Shown: positions 20,708-31,997, numbered from the stretch's first letter. The stretch: 59,613 nucleotides of DNA from Limnothrix sp. RL_2_0 (GCA_012033055.1 JAAUPR010000016.1:1-59613); one strand, 5' to 3'. A program made the numbers and translations. Notes: generated by a model not told the origin, from the sequence alone.

Positions 20708-22027
20708 ATGACCATCGCACCCAGTACTGGATCTGACGATAACCAGAACAACTTCGACAACATGACCCTTCGGCAACTGCGGAAGGAAGCCAGTAGGCTT
20801 GGCATTAGTCGATATAGCCGCATGCGCAAGGATCAACTACTTGCCGCAGTAAAGAATAAATCAACTTCTAGCAACCCTACTGTTCCAAAAATCACGAACG
20901 AAGAAATCGTTACCCCAGCCAATCGCCAAGAGGAGGAAACCCAAGTGGAAGCAGCTAAATTTGAAGTCGGACAAAGTGATCCAATCGAGTTAGATCTTGC
21001 GAGTGTCGATGCAGACCTCGGAGATCTTCCCGGGGGATACGGCATGAGCCGCATTGTCCTACTGCCCCGTGACCCTCAGTGGGCTTACGCTTATTGGGAC
21101 ATCACCAACGAGCACAAACAAGAATTACGCAATCAAGGCGGTCAGCAAATTGCCTTACGCCTCTATGATGTCACCGACATTGACCTCGATTACCAAACCC
21201 CCCACAACGTACAGGAATATCTCTGTGATGAGATGGCACGGGAATGGTATTTCCCGATTCCTGTCAGCGATCGCGACTACGTATTGGACATTGGTTACCG
21301 TTGTGGCGATGGTCGTTGGTTAAGCCTTGCTAAATCTACAACTATTCGTATTCCTCCCGTTTACCCCAGTGATTGGGTCGAAGATATCTTCGTTAGCGTT
21401 AATTGGGAAGAGAATCTATCTGGCAAGACGGTTTACAAGTTGGTTCCCCCGGCTAAAAAGCAAGCCGAAGCCGCTGCTGCCGCCGCTGAAGCCGCTGCTG
21501 CCGCTGGGAACTCTCCTCTATACGATGAAATCTTCGGTATGGCGCAGTCCAACGAAGCACAACGTATTGCGGGTTCTCTCTACGGTTCGATGAACCATGT
21601 TGCAGGCTCCGTACCTCCTCAAGAGGTGCTCAGTTCTTATGTATTCCCATCTGGTGTGGGAATGTGGGCTGCTCCTAATGCGTCTGGTCTAAACATGTCT
21701 GGTTTGAACATGTCTGGTGCTGGCTTCGCGTCGATGCCTCCGGCTCGCAACAGAAAATTCTGGTTAGTGGCTGATGCTGAGTTGATCGTTTACGGTGCGA
21801 CTGAGCCTGATGCGACGGTAACAATTGGTGGTCAGCCAATTAAGCTTGCTCCAGACGGTACTTTCCGCTTCCAGATGTCCTTCCAAGATGGCAATATCGA
21901 TTATCCGATTGTGGCTGTGGCGGCGGACGGTGAACAAACTCGCTCTGTTCACATGACCTTTGACCGGGAAACTCCTTCTCGTAATACGAATACTAAGGAA
22001 GATGCTGTTGTTGAATGGTTTTCTTAG
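20708..22027 (+). CDS. DUF4912 protein with N-terminal Rho-N/SAP-like domain
   Basis: The N-terminus (MTLRQLRKEASRLGISRYSRMRKDQL) is a Rho N-terminal/SAP-like helix module that often binds nucleic acid. The central DUF4912 has IVLLPRDPQWAYAYWDI, WYFPIPVSDRDYVLDIGY and LSLAKSTTIRIPP. An Ala-rich linker follows, then a second, shorter beta domain (FWLVADAELIVYGATEPDA) like a DUF4912 repeat. The start has GGAGGAG eight bases upstream. The role is unknown. The 300 bp before it hold no gene I can support. Confidence 0.75.
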   Translation: MTIAPSTGSDDNQNNFDNMTLRQLRKEASRLGISRYSRMRKDQLLAAVKNKSTSSNPTVPKITNEEIVTPANRQEEETQVEAAKFEVGQSDPIELDLASVDADLGDLPGGYGMSRIVLLPRDPQWAYAYWDITNEHKQELRNQGGQQIALRLYDVTDIDLDYQTPHNVQEYLCDEMAREWYFPIPVSDRDYVLDIGYRCGDGRWLSLAKSTTIRIPPVYPSDWVEDIFVSVNWEENLSGKTVYKLVPPAKKQAEAAAAAAEAAAAAGNSPLYDEIFGMAQSNEAQRIAGSLYGSMNHVAGSVPPQEVLSSYVFPSGVGMWAAPNASGLNMSGLNMSGAGFASMPPARNRKFWLVADAELIVYGATEPDATVTIGGQPIKLAPDGTFRFQMSFQDGNIDYPIVAVAADGEQTRSVHMTFDRETPSRNTNTKEDAVVEWFS

Positions 22028-22068
22028 AGTTTGTAAGTTCAACAACTAACTAATTTCGTAAAGACAAG

Positions 22069-22092
22069 CCCTCCAAACGGAGGGTTTTTTTT
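22069..22092 (+). terminator. Rho-independent terminator
   Basis: CCCTCC and GGAGGG form a perfect 6-bp stem with loop AAAC, followed by eight Ts, about 40 bp after the DUF4912 gene. Confidence 0.9.
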
Positions 22093-22129
22093 GGGGTGAC
22101 GATCGCCAAATTTAGCCAAATTTATCTGA

Positions 22130-23506
22130 TTACGGCTGAAGGTTGTGGCATAGTTCCCGGAAATGATTGCCGCGTTCTTCAAAGCTGTTGTATTGATCGA
22201 AGCTGGCACAGGCAGGGGAAAGGAGCACGACTTTGGGTTTGAGCTCGGGGATTAGTTCAACGCTGCGGGCGATCGCCTGATCCATGGTCTCCAAAATTTC
22301 ATACTGAGTGTAATTATTCTCTTGAAGCATTTGGGAAAATTGCTCGGCGGCAGCACCAATGAGCAAAACTTTGATGGCCTTTGTTTTGATTTTGGCAATC
22401 CACTGGCTAGCATCTCCTTCTTTCGGATCACCGCCTGCGATGAGGATAGCAGGGGCATCCACGGCGATTAGACCGACTTCGGCGGCATCGTAATTTGTGG
22501 CTTTACTGTCGTTAATAAAATCAATATCTTGGTAGCGACAAATATGTTCTAAGCGGTGGGGTACGCCGGGGAATGTGGCAATGGCTTCGGCGATCGCCCC
22601 TTTTTCAATCCCTGCTAACCGTGCAGCAGCGATCGCTACCAACAGATTTTGCAAATTATGATCGCCCACCATTTTCAGGAGAGAAATCGGCATAATTAAT
22701 TCGCCGAACGCCTTCACCCAAGCATCTTGGATAAATACTCCTTTGCTCGGTTCGCAGGGCAAATCGTCAGCACCATTTACCGTTGTCCAGTGGGCGTTGG
22801 GCCATTCTGAAGCCTTTGATCGCAGGTAGGGATCATTGGCATTTAAAATCTGACGACGACTGCGTTTCAGCAAAGACGCTTTAATGTTGTAATAATTTTC
22901 GATGGTGTAATGGCGCGCTAAATGATCCGGTGTAAAAGTTGTCCAGATGCCAATTTGGGGCTGCAATGTGGCTGAGGATTCGCTTTGATAGCTACTCACT
23001 TCGGCGATCGCCCAGTCCGGTTTCTCAGAACGCATCGCCAATTCACAGGCCGCATTGCCAATATTGCCGCAAGCCGGAGCATCCAACCCCGCCGCCTTAA
23101 AAATAGCCTCCACCAAGGCCGTTGTCGTCGTTTTACCGTTCGTGCCCGTGATCGCGACCCAAGGAATCGTTTGGAGATTTTGCCAGGCCAATTCCATCTC
23201 GCCGATGGTTTCAATCTGCCGTTGACGCGCTTCCTTGAGGAAGGGGATATCCCAAGGCACTCCCGGACTCGCCACAATTAAATCGGGCTGATCCGCCTCA
23301 ATGCTCGGCTGGTGACCCAACTTCACCGTGACCCCTTCTCCGGCCAAAGTCTGCTGTAGCGTCCGCAACGTTTCATTATCTTGGCGATCGCCTAGCACCA
23401 CATCCCAGCCCAACCTTTGCAAAAGCTTTGCCGCCGCAATCCCAGAACGCCCTACCCCAATCACCAAAGCCTGACCCATCGCACTGACCCGATCCAAAAA
23501 CATCAA
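22130..23506 (-). CDS. murD: UDP-N-acetylmuramoyl-L-alanine--D-glutamate ligase
   Basis: MurD adds D-Glu to the peptidoglycan precursor in the cytoplasm. The Mur ligase features are present: [19 protein letters not shown] (N-domain nucleotide fold), the ATP-binding [19 protein letters not shown], and SSYQSE with a catalytic Glu before it. [17 protein letters not shown] and [13 protein letters not shown] follow in the C-domain. ATG 23506 is taken; ATG 23479 (MGQALVIG) would remove nine residues and is plausible. Confidence 0.95.
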   Translation of the reverse strand: MMFLDRVSAMGQALVIGVGRSGIAAAKLLQRLGWDVVLGDRQDNETLRTLQQTLAGEGVTVKLGHQPSIEADQPDLIVASPGVPWDIPFLKEARQRQIETIGEMELAWQNLQTIPWVAITGTNGKTTTTALVEAIFKAAGLDAPACGNIGNAACELAMRSEKPDWAIAEVSSYQSESSATLQPQIGIWTTFTPDHLARHYTIENYYNIKASLLKRSRRQILNANDPYLRSKASEWPNAHWTTVNGADDLPCEPSKGVFIQDAWVKAFGELIMPISLLKMVGDHNLQNLLVAIAAARLAGIEKGAIAEAIATFPGVPHRLEHICRYQDIDFINDSKATNYDAAEVGLIAVDAPAILIAGGDPKEGDASQWIAKIKTKAIKVLLIGAAAEQFSQMLQENNYTQYEILETMDQAIARSVELIPELKPKVVLLSPACASFDQYNSFEERGNHFRELCHNLQP

Positions 23507-23545
23507 CCGCGATTGTATCGGAATTAGGGTAACGGCGATCGCCCC

Positions 23546-24301
23546 CTACCCAAACCGATAACCAAACCCCCGCACCGTAATCAAATACTCCGGCTGACTA
23601 GGATCAAGCTCCAACTTCTCCCGGAGCCAGCGAATATGCACATCCACCGTCTTCGTATCCCCCAGAAAATCAGCCCCCCACACCTGCTCGATCATCTGAT
23701 CCCGAGACCAAACCCGACGCGGATAGCTCATAAACAACTCCAACAACCGATACTCCTTAGGCGACAAACTCACCTCCTCACCCCGCACCACAACCCGGCA
23801 CTCCTCAGGAAACAAAGAAATATCCTTAAACTGCCGAACCATCTGCGGCGGCGTACTCTTAATAAACTGCTGACGACGAAGTAACGCCCGACAACGAGCC
23901 ACCAGCTCCCGCAAACTGAAAGGCTTCGTTAAATAATCATCCGCCCCCACCTCCAAACCCAAGACCCGATCCGTCTCACTCGCCTTCGCACTCAAGATCA
24001 AAATCGGAATCGTATTTCCCTGATAACGCAGAAAACGACACAAATCCAAACCATTCACTTCCGGCAACATAATGTCCAGAATTACCAAGTCCAGAGGCAT
24101 ATCCGGTGCATTAAACTCAGGATTTTGCAACATATTTAGAGCCGATCGCCCATTATCCGCAAAAAACACATCATAGCCCTCCTCTTGCAAGCCCATAATG
24201 ATCATTTCACGAATGACCTCCTCATCCTCCACCACCAGAATTCGCGCCTTAGTTGACAACTCAGCATCCAAAGTATTTGACATTAAATCAAGAGCAAGCA
24301 T
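23546..24301 (-). CDS. OmpR/PhoB-family response regulator, SphR-like
   Basis: The receiver has the acidic pair EDEE, phospho-Asp in LVILDIMLPEVNG, and Lys in DDYLTKPFSLRELVARCR. The DNA-binding winged helix has SLSPKEYRLLELFMSYPRRVW, TKTVDVHIRWLREKLE and VRGFGYRFG. The wording around both domains resembles SphR, the phosphate-starvation regulator of cyanobacteria, but no SphS kinase is adjacent. Instead the upstream gene on this strand, 89 bp away, is a standalone photoreceptor-like GAF protein. ATG 24283 (MSNTLDAE) is an alternative start. Confidence 0.8.
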   Translation of the reverse strand: MLALDLMSNTLDAELSTKARILVVEDEEVIREMIIMGLQEEGYDVFFADNGRSALNMLQNPEFNAPDMPLDLVILDIMLPEVNGLDLCRFLRYQGNTIPILILSAKASETDRVLGLEVGADDYLTKPFSLRELVARCRALLRRQQFIKSTPPQMVRQFKDISLFPEECRVVVRGEEVSLSPKEYRLLELFMSYPRRVWSRDQMIEQVWGADFLGDTKTVDVHIRWLREKLELDPSQPEYLITVRGFGYRFG

Positions 24302-24390
24302 AGATTTATAGATTTATAGAGTTACGCAAACATATACACCAAAAGATCAAGACTTGGCTAGTCAATGTGATCCTTTATACCGTTTCCCAG

Positions 24391-24888
24391 TTATTTCTTC
24401 CCCTGAATTAATGATGGCGCTTGAGCGAATATCACCGACTGAGATTGAATCCTCTCCACATCAAGATCAGACCATGCCCTCGGTTCACTGTGGTGAGCCA
24501 CCAACAATCCCCACAAACGCTCCTTAACAATAATTGGTGCTACCAGATCTGCCCGAACACGAATCGATCGCAAAAAATCAAGATGACACTCATCAAAATT
24601 AGTTAGCTCAATATCTTCAACCCTTAATACTCGCCCACCCAAGTACAAATTGGCATAGTTGTCATTAAAGCAGTCATCCGCTCCCGTTGACCCCAAGATA
24701 GAGAAGTCATCATGGCTAAGAGACTCAACAATTACTTGTCCTTTCCATGGGCGGTAAAAATAATACGCAACCACCCGATTCACTTGAAGCTCTCTCCTCA
24801 GTTTCGTCACAATATTTTGGAGGAGCCGATTACGGGCAAGAGTTCGATTCAAACGCTCATTAACACGATTAAGACTGCGGTTAAACAT
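24391..24888 (-). CDS. Standalone GAF protein with cyanobacteriochrome DXCF and CH motifs
   Basis: A 165-aa single GAF domain and nothing else. Family landmarks of bilin-binding GAF domains are in order: RVVAYYFYRPWKGQVIVES (38-55), a DXCF motif as D71-D-C73-F74, YLGGRVLRVEDI, the canonical chromophore pair C101-H102 in FDECHLDFL, and LWGLLVAHHSEPRAW (125-139). Carrying both C73 and C101 is the hallmark of DXCF cyanobacteriochromes, which sense violet/blue and green/teal light. No kinase, cyclase or DNA-binding output is attached. Bilin binding is inferred from motifs. It precedes the SphR-like regulator on the same strand. Confidence 0.75.
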   Translation of the reverse strand: MFNRSLNRVNERLNRTLARNRLLQNIVTKLRRELQVNRVVAYYFYRPWKGQVIVESLSHDDFSILGSTGADDCFNDNYANLYLGGRVLRVEDIELTNFDECHLDFLRSIRVRADLVAPIIVKERLWGLLVAHHSEPRAWSDLDVERIQSQSVIFAQAPSLIQGKK

Positions 24889-25091
24889 AGTTAAGGGACT
24901 AAGAAAACATCGAACAGTAGAGTTGAACGATTCTATAGATTTTCAAAAAATGTTGTCTCTATAGACTTTAAGAATTAAAGACATCTAGCATCCGTTCTAA
25001 GATGGGAAATCTTGAAGCTAAACGGGACTTTTATTGCTCTTTCTAAGATTCCATGTTACATCAAAGTAAAAAATAAACATTACGAAACTAA

Positions 25092-25127
25092 AAGAAAAAG
25101 CTTCCACCTCGATTTTGAGATGAAAGC
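25092..25127 (-). terminator. Rho-independent terminator of petH
   Basis: On the minus strand an 11-bp stem (GCTTTCATCTC with GAGGTGGAAGC, two G-U pairs) and short A-rich loop precede TTTTTC. It lies about 75 bp past the petH stop. Confidence 0.8.
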
Positions 25128-25202
25128 CATTATTGTTTATTCGAAATTCAATCGCTGTTACTAGTAAATCTGAAGAGAACTAACTCTCAACACCTATTTT
25201 TT

Positions 25203-27101
<1,899 letters not shown>

Positions 27102-29105
27102 ATGGAACCGCTCTATCAATACGCATGGCTGATTCCGGTACTGCCTCTACTAGGGGCAATGATTATCGGACTCGGACTTATTTCCTTCAACAAATTCACC
27201 AACGATTTACGGCAGGCAAATGCCATATTCGTCCTTAGTTTCATTGGTGCATCGATGGCGATGTCCTTCGGTTTACTGTGGAGTCAACTACAAGGTCACG
27301 AAGCCTTTACTTACACAATAGAATGGGCGGCTGCCGGGGATTTCCATCTCCGCATGGGCTATACCGTAGACCACCTCAGTACTCTCATGTCGGTCATCGT
27401 GACCACCGTTGCCTTCTTGGTAATGATTTATACCGATGGCTACATGGCTCATGACGCAGGCTATGTGCGCTTTTACGCTTATCTGAGTATTTTTAGCTCC
27501 TCGATGTTAGGACTGGTCTTTAGTCCCAACCTTGTACAGGTCTATATCTTCTGGGAATTGGTGGGTATGTGTTCATATCTGCTCATCGGATTTTGGTTTG
27601 ACCGTAAGGCTGCTGCTGATGCTTGCCAGAAAGCATTTGTCACCAACCGTGTCGGTGACTTTGGCTTACTCCTCGGTATGCTCGGTTTGTACTGGGCAAC
27701 GGGTAGCTTTGAGTTTGATGTGATGGGCGATCGCCTGGTGGATCTCGTTACCACCGGAGAAATCAGCACCCTACTCGCCATTGTTTTTGCCGTATTGGTA
27801 TTCCTTGGCCCCGTCGCCAAGTCTGCCCAATTCCCGCTCCATGTGTGGCTGCCGGACGCGATGGAAGGCCCCACGCCAATTTCCGCGCTTATCCACGCTG
27901 CGACGATGGTTGCGGCTGGTGTGTTTCTTATCGCCCGGATGTATCCTGTCTTCGAACCGATCCCTGAGGCAATGACAGTTATTGCTTGGACTGGGGCGAC
28001 AACGGCTTTTCTCGGTGCGAGCATTGCCACAACCCAGAATGACATTAAAAAAGGCTTGGCCTATTCGACGATTTCCCAGCTGGGCTACATGGTTATGGCG
28101 ATGGGGATCGGTGCGTATACGGCTGGTTTATTTCACCTAATGACCCATGCCTTCTTTAAGGCGATGCTTTTCCTCGGTTCTGGATCTGTTATCCACGGTA
28201 TGGAAGAGGTCGTTGGTCACGAGCCAATTTTGGCGCAGGATATGCGGTTGATGGGGGGCTTACGGAAGTTTATGCCCATCACTTCTGCTACGTTCTTAAT
28301 CGGAACTTTGGCCATTTGTGGTATTCCTCCCTTCGCTGGCTTTTGGTCAAAGGATGAGATCTTGGGCTTGGCGTTTGAGGCGAACCCTGTTCTCTGGTTG
28401 ATTGGCTGGGCAACGGCTGGTTTAACGGCTTTTTATATGTTCCGCATGTACTTTTTGACCTTTGAAGGGGAATTTCGCGGGACTGACCACAAGATCCAGA
28501 AGGAACTTTTGGCGGCGGCTGGTGTTGAGCCGAAGGGTGATGACCACCATGGTTCTAAGCCCCATGAGTCGCCTTTAACTATGACTTTTCCGCTGATGGC
28601 TTTGGCTGTGCCTTCGACTTTGATTGGTCTGTTGGGTATGCCTTGGGCGAATCGTTTTGAGGGGTTTGTTTTCTCTCCTAATGAGGCGGCTGAGTTGGCT
28701 GAACATGCTGAACATTTTGACCTCACGGAATTTTTGGTCATGGGTGGAAATTCGGTTGGGATTGCCTTGATTGGCATTACGCTGGCTTCGTTCATGTACC
28801 TCCGCGACAAGATTGATGCTGGGGCGATCGCCGCCAAGATTCCGGTGATTTATCGCTTGTCGTTGAACAAATGGTATTTCGATGAGATTTATAACAGCGT
28901 TTTCGTGATGGGAACCCGGCGCATTGCCCGCCAAATCCTAGAGGTGGACTATCGTGTTGTGGATGGCGCAGTCAACCTGACTGGTATTGCGACGCTGCTG
29001 AGCGGTGAGGGATTGAAATACATCGAAAACGGTCGAGTACAGTTCTATGCCTTGATTGTGTTCGGCGCACTCCTCGGTTTTGTTGTGTTGTTCAGCGTGG
29101 TTTAA
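27102..29105 (+). CDS. ndhF: NAD(P)H-quinone oxidoreductase subunit 5 (NDH-1)
   Basis: NdhF is a proton-pumping antiporter-like subunit of the thylakoid NDH-1 complex, active in cyclic electron flow and respiration. The 667-aa length, many helices and conserved stretches (FWELVGMCSYLLIGFWF, PLHVWLPDAMEGPTPISALI, HAATMVAAGVFLIARM, LMTHAFFKAMLFLGSGSVIH) are those of the NdhF1 type rather than the CO2-uptake NdhF3/F4, though that distinction is tentative. A long amphipathic C-terminal part follows the last conserved helix. It is transcribed alone, ahead of a weak terminator. Confidence 0.93.
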   Translation: MEPLYQYAWLIPVLPLLGAMIIGLGLISFNKFTNDLRQANAIFVLSFIGASMAMSFGLLWSQLQGHEAFTYTIEWAAAGDFHLRMGYTVDHLSTLMSVIVTTVAFLVMIYTDGYMAHDAGYVRFYAYLSIFSSSMLGLVFSPNLVQVYIFWELVGMCSYLLIGFWFDRKAAADACQKAFVTNRVGDFGLLLGMLGLYWATGSFEFDVMGDRLVDLVTTGEISTLLAIVFAVLVFLGPVAKSAQFPLHVWLPDAMEGPTPISALIHAATMVAAGVFLIARMYPVFEPIPEAMTVIAWTGATTAFLGASIATTQNDIKKGLAYSTISQLGYMVMAMGIGAYTAGLFHLMTHAFFKAMLFLGSGSVIHGMEEVVGHEPILAQDMRLMGGLRKFMPITSATFLIGTLAICGIPPFAGFWSKDEILGLAFEANPVLWLIGWATAGLTAFYMFRMYFLTFEGEFRGTDHKIQKELLAAAGVEPKGDDHHGSKPHESPLTMTFPLMALAVPSTLIGLLGMPWANRFEGFVFSPNEAAELAEHAEHFDLTEFLVMGGNSVGIALIGITLASFMYLRDKIDAGAIAAKIPVIYRLSLNKWYFDEIYNSVFVMGTRRIARQILEVDYRVVDGAVNLTGIATLLSGEGLKYIENGRVQFYALIVFGALLGFVVLFSVV

Positions 29106-29144
29106 AACACGAACTCTACAGACTCAATCAATGAATCAAACAAG

Positions 29145-29178
29145 AGATCTTCTGCTTAAATAACAGGGGATCTTTTTT
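29145..29178 (+). terminator. Probable terminator after ndhF
   Basis: AGATC pairs with GATCT across a loop that contains an inner CTG/CAG pairing. Seven Ts follow. It lies 40 bp past the ndhF stop. Confidence 0.55.
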
Positions 29179-29274
29179 TATCGGGGAACCTCCAGCAGCT
29201 TTGCGAGCATTTTTCCTCAGGCAAAAGTCTTGGGAAGAACCCCGTTAAAATTAGAGCAATATTCATCCTTTGTA

Positions 29275-29514
29275 ATGAGCTACGAAACTATGTCCTTCAA
29301 TGTGGGTGATCAAGTCACCGTTGTTACGCTGCCTCCTTACCTCAAAACGGCTGAGCCAATGCCCATGTTGCGGCCAGCAGATCTTATTGCAGTGGGGGAT
29401 GTCGGTACGGTCTGCGATCGCCGTCCGGGAGACTACTGGGCGATTAAATTTGATCGGGGATCGTTCCTGCTAGAAGCAAAATATTTAGACGTTGTGCTCA
29501 AACATACTGCCTAA
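29275..29514 (+). CDS. sipA: SipA-like NblS-interacting protein (DUF3148)
   Basis: A 79-aa SH3-like protein. The core VGDQVTVVTLPPYLKTAEPM, then PMLRPADLIAVGDVGTVCDR and GDYWAIKFDRGSFLLEAKYL, match DUF3148. Its founding member SipA binds the sensor kinase NblS/Hik33 and stimulates its signalling to RpaB under high light. ATG 29275 is chosen; ATG 29290 is possible. The next gene starts 3 bp after its stop, so the two are probably co-transcribed. Confidence 0.85.
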   Translation: MSYETMSFNVGDQVTVVTLPPYLKTAEPMPMLRPADLIAVGDVGTVCDRRPGDYWAIKFDRGSFLLEAKYLDVVLKHTA

Positions 29515-29517
29515 GTC

Positions 29518-30393
29518 ATGGCTGACTCTATTCAAAACAAAGCCTCGAAGCCTTGGTTAAAGTGGTTGCTCATTGTGCTCAGTGGTGTTTCTGGGATCTA
29601 TCTTGTGATGTGCCTCTACCTATTGGTTTGGCAAAAACGTATCATCTTTAATCCCTACAGAACCCTCGAAAAATTCCCGACCACCTACGAACTGACTTCC
29701 CAAGAGCTTTTTTTGCCCGTTAACAGCAAAGAATCTATCCATGGTTGGTGGCTGCCTAGCTCGGAACCGGGCGATCGCGTCTTATTATTTCTCCATGGCA
29801 ATAGCAGCAATATCGGCGGCAATCTTTTCCATGCCAAACGATTTGTTGAGTTGGGATTTTCAGTGTTGCTCATGGATTATCGGGGCTTTGGTCAAAGTGA
29901 TGGTGCTTTTCCCCATGAGACTCAGGTATACGAAGATGCTCAGGTGATGTACAAATATTTGACTGAGACGCGCAAGATTTCACCCGACAATATTGTTGTT
30001 TATGGTCATTCCCTCGGTGGGGCGATCGCCATCGAATTGCTCAGCGAACATCCCGTCGCAGGCTTAATCGCAGAAGGCACATTCACCTCCGTCTCGGATC
30101 TAGCGGCTTATACTGGCCGATATTCTTTTTTGCCAGTCGATTTACTTTTGCACCAACGCTTTGAATCCCTCAGCAAAATCAAAAATTCTGCAATCCCAAC
30201 CCTCTTCATTCACGGCACAGAAGACCAAACCATCCCCGTAGAAATGGGCAAAACCCTCTATGCCGAAAGCCCAGCCCCTAAGCAACTCTTGATTGTGCCC
30301 GGTGCTGGTCATAACAATGTGGCAAGCACAGCCGAAAATATTTACAACGAAGCAATTCTCAACTTTTTTCAATTTGTACAACAACAAAAATAA
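29518..30393 (+). CDS. Membrane-anchored alpha/beta hydrolase (BEM46/ABHD13-like)
   Basis: A transmembrane anchor (LLIVLSGVSGIYLVMCLYLLVW, residues about 16-37) precedes an alpha/beta-hydrolase fold. Visible elements are the oxyanion region LLFLHGNSSN, DYRGFGQSDG, the nucleophile elbow VVYGHSLGG, the acid in FIHGTEDQTIP and the His in VPGAGHNN. The complete triad suggests an active esterase or thioesterase; the substrate is unknown. It is coupled to sipA. Confidence 0.85.
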   Translation: MADSIQNKASKPWLKWLLIVLSGVSGIYLVMCLYLLVWQKRIIFNPYRTLEKFPTTYELTSQELFLPVNSKESIHGWWLPSSEPGDRVLLFLHGNSSNIGGNLFHAKRFVELGFSVLLMDYRGFGQSDGAFPHETQVYEDAQVMYKYLTETRKISPDNIVVYGHSLGGAIAIELLSEHPVAGLIAEGTFTSVSDLAAYTGRYSFLPVDLLLHQRFESLSKIKNSAIPTLFIHGTEDQTIPVEMGKTLYAESPAPKQLLIVPGAGHNNVASTAENIYNEAILNFFQFVQQQK

Positions 30394-30575
30394 ACGGAAA
30401 AGCTAAGGTTACATCGAAAAATTCTTGATCGATTTAATCTTCTATATTCAAATCTAGACAATTCTTTCCCGGTAGTTCAATTCAACAACAATTAGCCTAA
30501 CTAAAAAAGACAAAGAATCTGTTTGTATCGGGTGATTCCTTGCCTTTTCTCTGGATCTGTTGTGGTGAGATTTTA

Positions 30576-30908
30576 TTATGGGATTTGACTGAGGGGTACT
30601 AAATCGCCATGGATCGTAAATCCGAGAAACATTTCATCCCCGGCTTGGATGAGCTTGCCTGTTAATACACAGCTTTCATCTTTTTGGGCGATCGCCTCAA
30701 CCGTAGCGCGAATATCTGTCTGAGCGAACTGGGGGCGATAATCCCCAGATTTTTGGTTAACATAGTTCCAGAGAATGTCTCGAATGAGGGACTGATAGCC
30801 TTGATTGCCAGATAAATTTTTGAGCTTTTCCTTAAGCGTACGCTCCAAACGAATGCTCGTCACCTCCATATCCGTGGTCGAAGTTTTGGCTTTAGTCTCG
30901 GTTCTCAT
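30576..30908 (-). CDS. Ribbon-helix-helix-type small protein
   Basis: A 110-aa protein. Residues 14-50 (VTSIRLERTLKEKLKNLSG, then YQSLIRDILWNYV) have the strand-helix-helix pattern of CopG/RHH DNA-binding proteins. The C-terminal half (CVLTGKLIQAGDEMFLGFTI) is a small beta region. No toxin gene is adjacent, so an antitoxin role is unsupported. GAGGAG precedes the start. A strong extended -10 lies upstream. Confidence 0.6.
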   Translation of the reverse strand: MRTETKAKTSTTDMEVTSIRLERTLKEKLKNLSGNQGYQSLIRDILWNYVNQKSGDYRPQFAQTDIRATVEAIAQKDESCVLTGKLIQAGDEMFLGFTIHGDLVPLSQIP

Positions 30909-30952
30909 TTAAATTTTTCTCCTCAGCTAGACTTTTCAGTATTACAATTGTA

Positions 30953-30958
30953 TTATAG
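30953..30958 (-). promoter_or_regulatory. -10 element and inverted repeat of the RHH gene
   Basis: The minus strand reads TGCTATAAT, an extended -10. Just upstream the palindrome-like AGGAAACGTCCT (about 30965-30976) overlaps the spacer and could be an operator for autoregulation by the RHH protein. The operator role is inference. Confidence 0.45.
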
Positions 30959-31321
30959 CAAATACAGGACGTTTCCTAATAGGAGTTAGACCCTTGTTAT
31001 ATTTATCCACCAGCCAAAATTTCGGATCAAAGGCATCTCAGCAGAATCATTGCCTCGGCCTTGGTGGAGAAACGTTTATCCCAGTATGTCATCAAATACT
31101 GACAACTATTGCGGAAACTATCTCTCATTTTTGGAGTCTAGCGAAGAAGGGCAAAGATAAAAACAGCCTTATTGCTGAATTTCATTATGTTTGTTCAATA
31201 AAGATCCGTAGATTTCTCTGTAGTGAACGGAACAATCCTATTAATCGAATAAGTGGCAGGGATGGGTTTATTTTTTAACCTTCCCCAGAGTTAAAGCACA
31301 ACGGCTGGGCTGATGACTTTT

Positions 31322-31351
31322 CCGCTTCTAGATAAAGGAGGCGGCTTTTTT
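31322..31351 (+). terminator. Orphan plus-strand terminator
   Basis: CCGCTTC and GAGGCGG form a 7-bp stem (one G-U pair) around TAGATAAAG, followed by C and six Ts. No recognised plus-strand gene ends before it. The only open frame upstream (30994-31278, TTG start) is unconvincing as a protein. Confidence 0.7.
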
Positions 31352-31458
31352 GATGTATGCATGCTTTTTGTTCTGAGCTTTATGGGTGAACCCCCAGTGC
31401 TACCCCGTTGGTAGACAAAATTTTTTCTTGCAATTTACATGCACCGGAGAGCGTGATC

Positions 31459-31845
31459 ATGTTGAAGTTGATTTATACTGACGACAATTTTCGTTTAGAG
31501 CGTTTAACGCAGTCTGTGGAAAATTGGGTTAGAGATCGTGTGGTTTTAGCGTTACGGACGACTCAAAATTTCTATTTGGAGCCAAGCAGTGCTTCTTTTC
31601 TCGTGCTCAAGGATTTGCCTTTTATGGCGGATCTGTACGGGCTGCAACGGGATTGTGAGGATATTCTGGCGATCGCCACCTGTGATGCGGAATATGCGGA
31701 AGTGAGCTTGAAGGGCTACTGGGTGACAAATGATGAAGGGGATTGTTCTGGGATGTTTGTTTGTGTCCTCGGCGATCGCCCGGAATTGTTACTTGAAAAA
31801 GTGTGGCAAGCGAGCCAAAATTCGGTTCCCGTACCGGAAGACTAG
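31459..31845 (+). CDS. Conserved cyanobacterial hypothetical protein
   Basis: A 128-aa acidic protein from ATG 31459, with GGAG ten bases upstream. It has an alternating alpha/beta pattern (VENWVRDRVVLALRTTQNF, SASFLVLKDLPFMADLYGLQ, CDAEYAEVSLKGYWVTN). Similar proteins occur across cyanobacteria, but I know no function. A strong terminator follows, so it is a single-gene unit. Confidence 0.65.
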   Translation: MLKLIYTDDNFRLERLTQSVENWVRDRVVLALRTTQNFYLEPSSASFLVLKDLPFMADLYGLQRDCEDILAIATCDAEYAEVSLKGYWVTNDEGDCSGMFVCVLGDRPELLLEKVWQASQNSVPVPED

Positions 31846-31903
31846 TTTTCGATAACCGCGATTTCTTTCTCATACAAGCAACGACAATTTCTTTCTTATT
31901 CAG

Positions 31904-31936
31904 AGCCTGATCTCAATGGGGATCGGGCTTTTTTCT
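31904..31936 (+). terminator. Rho-independent terminator
   Basis: AGCCTGATC and GATCGGGCT form a 9-bp stem (one G-U pair) around TCAATGGG, followed by a T-rich run. It lies between the 31459 gene and trpF. Confidence 0.88.
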
Positions 31937-31997
31937 TTTGTTTTCTTGGACGTTGGGGGGTGTGTTAAATTCTGGAATGGTAATTTGTGGGGCTAGT

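Noticed and set aside
30994-31278. A 94-aa plus-strand open frame before the orphan terminator
   Set aside because: TTG start with no ribosome site and a composition unlike a folded protein. A non-coding transcript is more likely.
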